This document shows, in pieces, positions 61,323 through 64,000 of a stretch of 64,000 nucleotides of DNA; within the stretch, counting starts at the first letter, position 1, and every line of letters begins with the position of its first letter. Source of the DNA: Aphelocoma coerulescens (taxonomy: Eukaryota; Chordata; Aves; Passeriformes; Corvidae). The stretch covers positions 9,548,924-9,612,923 of the forward strand of contig NC_091023.1 of the NCBI RefSeq assembly GCF_041296385.1, written 5' to 3'. The position numbers and the translations under genes were made by a program. The notes below the pieces were generated by a model. It saw only the letters and a program-made list of their open reading frames with translations. It ran no database searches and had not been told where the DNA came from.

Positions 61323-63194
61323 CTGTGCCTCCTCCTCCTCACAGGCTGGGCTGTCCCACCATCAACGCTGCATTTCCTGCACTGCTCTAGAGAGCAGAGG
61401 CAGCACAGCTTCCCAAAACAGCTCCACAGGGGTAGATGCAGGCAATGGCATCCAGTTTTTACAGAGGACAATTACTCTCGATTTTCTTAAGTTTTTATTG
61501 CTGCAAGTGGAATTACTCCAGTTTTCAGGTAATAAGCAAGACCAGATCCTAGCTGGAGTTTGCATAAAAGCTGCCTCAGGCTCTGCCATAGGAGAGCAGG
61601 CCAGGGACTGCAGCACAGCCGTGGGAAGCAGCCACACCACTGGTCCCTTCCATGCCGGCCACGGGACAGACACAGCAGGGATGCGAGCTGGCTGAGCTCA
61701 CAGAAAACAGCAGTTTGAAGAGATTTGAAACAATTATTAACTAGGTAGTCACATCCCCTCTGCCTCCTAAGCTGGCCTCTTAGAGGTGTTTTTATTTGCT
61801 TACCTGTTTTTGGGAGGCAGAGGACACCTTCATTAGGTTACTACAAGGAGGAAGAGACCAGGGAGAGGCTGAACAAGCTGCCAAGAGCTACACCTAATTC
61901 ACTACAGCCCCAATGTACTTTACAGTCACAGGAAGATATTTTTCCAGTCTGTTCCTTGAACTCCTAGTGAAGAAACAGAGCTAAAATCTCACCCAGTGGA
62001 TTCCAGCAAAAGGTGCAGCTCTTTTAGTTTCATTTCCACTTTGCCTTATCAGTTATTTGTAAAGCCCTGCTACATGAAGGCACTGCAGTGCCCATCCCTT
62101 GCCTCTGACCTCTCTAGGAGCAAAGTTAAAAATCTTTGCTCTGGGACAGGGCAGGCACACCCAGAAGGTGACAAGCTTCCCTGGCTCCTCAGGCAGCTGA
62201 CAGACACTGCTCCAGCCTGGGGAGCCTCCTCCCATGTCTGGTGGAACAGGAACAGTGCAGGTTGGCAGCAGCCTCACACCCATTCCTCCAGCTCCCAAAA
62301 AAGATGTTCATAGAAAACCTGAGCTCCAAAAGGGCCAAAGATACACATGAGTTCAGATCATGTTTATGACTCTGAAAGAGCATGGGATAATCTTTTGGAA
62401 ACACTGAGGCATTTTCAATAGAGAAATTCTCAATTTTCCCTTTTAAATGGCATTTTTTCATTAAGGTAAAAAACCCATGGATTTAACCTAAGCATAAACA
62501 TAAAAGAAGCAACCATTGTTTACAGAAGAAAGGGCCAGAGCAGAGGATCTCACAAAATGCTTTACATGTTGGCCCAGTATTTAGCCTCTAGAATGAGAAA
62601 GGACCACAAATTCATTCTGCTATTTATCCAAGTCTTATCATGAGACTTGAAAGTAAGGAAATGCCTGAGGTACTGCCTCTTTCCCATCCCATCTCCTGAG
62701 CCCAGAGGCTGTTGAGAGCTTCATGCAGCCCTTCCCATGGCTCCTCTAGAACTCAGTGCACAAGCCACTCACCCAACACTTCACCTCCTCTCCTTCCAGC
62801 ACACAGCCTTGAACGACAAAGGCACAACATGGTACATTTCTGCATCTTACTCAACAACAGTGAGTCTGTTTCTCATTCCTTTGTGGTTTGTGCCCATCAC
62901 TTACCCCAGGGGACTACGCAGAGGATGATGACCACAGATCTGCTGTGCTGGTTAACAAGGCACTGAGAACTGCAAGTGTCTGAGCAAAGCCATCTCCAAG
63001 CTCCAACAGCAAGCAGCAAGGCAACAACAGACATTTACTGGTTAGTGAAGAGGGATGTTCATGCCCTTCCTAACAGACAAGAGCAGATGGACATCCTACA
63101 TAAGCTCATCAAGCTAGAGAAGGAAAAAACACTGGAGCATAGAGTACCTGGGGTTATGTCTGGAATGTTGAGAAACACACATCAGGCCATTCCA

Positions 63195-63229
63195 GGCCAG
63201 AAAGGCACGTCTGGCCAGAAAGGCACGCC
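63195..63229. repeat. 18-bp tandem duplication
   Basis: GGCCAGAAAGGCACG occurs at 63195 and again 18 bp later, in adjacent copies. Confidence 0.9.
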
Positions 63230-64000
63230 AAGCTTGCCTTCAAACACACAAATGTAAATTGCACCTTCCCATCCTATCCCAATGCCTCGGCATGCTGTAT
63301 TCCTACTCCCAAATGAAATGCCATGCTTGCAGGACCGGATCTTGCAACTCCCTCTCTACATTGCAACATCTGCAGAAATGCAAAGGCCCAGGGGTGGCCA
63401 CTCAAGAAAGTACAGAGCCAACACACCCAAGAAAATGCAGATGACAGCCTGCAGGAATAGGATAGTAGGGAAATGAATGGGCAGGGATGGAAATTAGTAG
63501 CTGGACACACAAGATACAGAATTCTTTTCACACGAGCATTATTGTTTTGATTTAGGCATCACTGGCAAGACCAGGACTGGCTCACAGAAATGCCTGATGT
63601 GGATACCAAAGCATAAATGTTTCAAGTACTTCAGGGAGGGGCAGCTCTATCTGCCCTGCCTGACCCACCAGTTTCCTCAGTACTTTCATAATTTTGTCCT
63701 TTTGCTGCTTCTTGCAGGGAACTGATGGCTTCAGAAGGTCTATGGGACTGTTTATAAAGCATGGGATTTTGAAGTAACTAAAGACACAGAAAAGCAGCAA
63801 AATCTGTCATTTTCTTGCCTCATGACAGACTCAGCTGCCCATTACCCCTCCAGCCTTCTTCCTGCATTTTCCTACAGATACTATGGCCTTCTCTAAAGCC
63901 CTCCAGGCACTCTACATCCTAGTAACTCCTGGCTCTGAGACATGCCTGCAGTTTCCTTATTTGTTGAGTGAAGACATTAAAAAAACACAAACATTTCATA

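Larger units (their letters stand above)
54605..64000 (-). other. AP1S3: AP1S3 intron 1 (partial), first exon not found
   Basis: The first AP1S3 exon should end in ATG at a donor and normally sits in a GC-rich promoter. No CpG-rich patch is seen here up to the window edge, so exon 1 probably lies beyond 64000. Open frames inside (for example 61297-61695 plus, 132 codons) lack family features. Two small tandem duplications lie at 61231-61322 and 63195-63229. Confidence 0.6.

Noticed and set aside
62976..63257. 93-codon charged open frame in AP1S3 intron 1
   Set aside because: No splice signals or known motif; part of it is the 18-bp tandem duplication.

Overview
The window is vertebrate nuclear DNA: gene-sparse, AT-leaning, with split genes and no operon-like organisation. 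Two genes can be supported, both on the minus strand: secretogranin II (SCG2; coding exon 10496-12376, predicted noncoding first exon and promoter near 15521-15625) and the 3' four coding exons of AP1S3, the sigma-1C subunit of the AP-1 clathrin adaptor (exons at 51202-51237, 52036-52173, 53123-53231 and 54426-54604). SCG2 next to AP1S3 in the same orientation is the known vertebrate order. The protein variants, the short intergenic distance and two LTR-like insertions suggest a bird, probably a songbird. That organism call is inference from memory of families, not a search result. Layout: 1-4009 has no recognisable gene. 4010-5277 is a long LTR-like block with 8-bp inverted ends, an internal CpG-rich part and a late AATAAA. 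5278-10024 is noncoding. 10025-15550 is the SCG2 transcription unit on the minus strand: 3'UTR, one coding exon, a 3.1-kb intron, and a tiny 5' exon under a compact CpG-rich TATA promoter. 15712-15868 is a purine tract and about 15930-16040 a 30-bp minisatellite. 16041-50474 is intergenic and holds a second LTR-like block (about 39024-39491) and a few candidate regulatory motifs. 50475-64000 is AP1S3, whose first exon (only the start codon plus 5'UTR) is not identified and is probably beyond the right edge. The most interesting area is the SCG2 promoter. Within about 110 bp it packs overlapping GC boxes, an incomplete CRE, a TATA box, a REST/RE1-like operator lying over the predicted start site (both half-sites perfect, spacer one base short), and an intron that opens with six tandem 8-mers. 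Four of those copies begin GTAGGG, so the repeat is at once an array of possible splice donors and a G-triplet array. SCG2 is a neuroendocrine granule protein, and this layout fits a cAMP-inducible gene silenced by REST outside neurons. AP1S3 works in trans-Golgi/endosome vesicle sorting; the two genes are neighbours but nothing here shows shared regulation. No viral open reading frame, CRISPR, tRNA or rRNA gene was seen. Nearly all other short open frames lack family features and are treated as chance.
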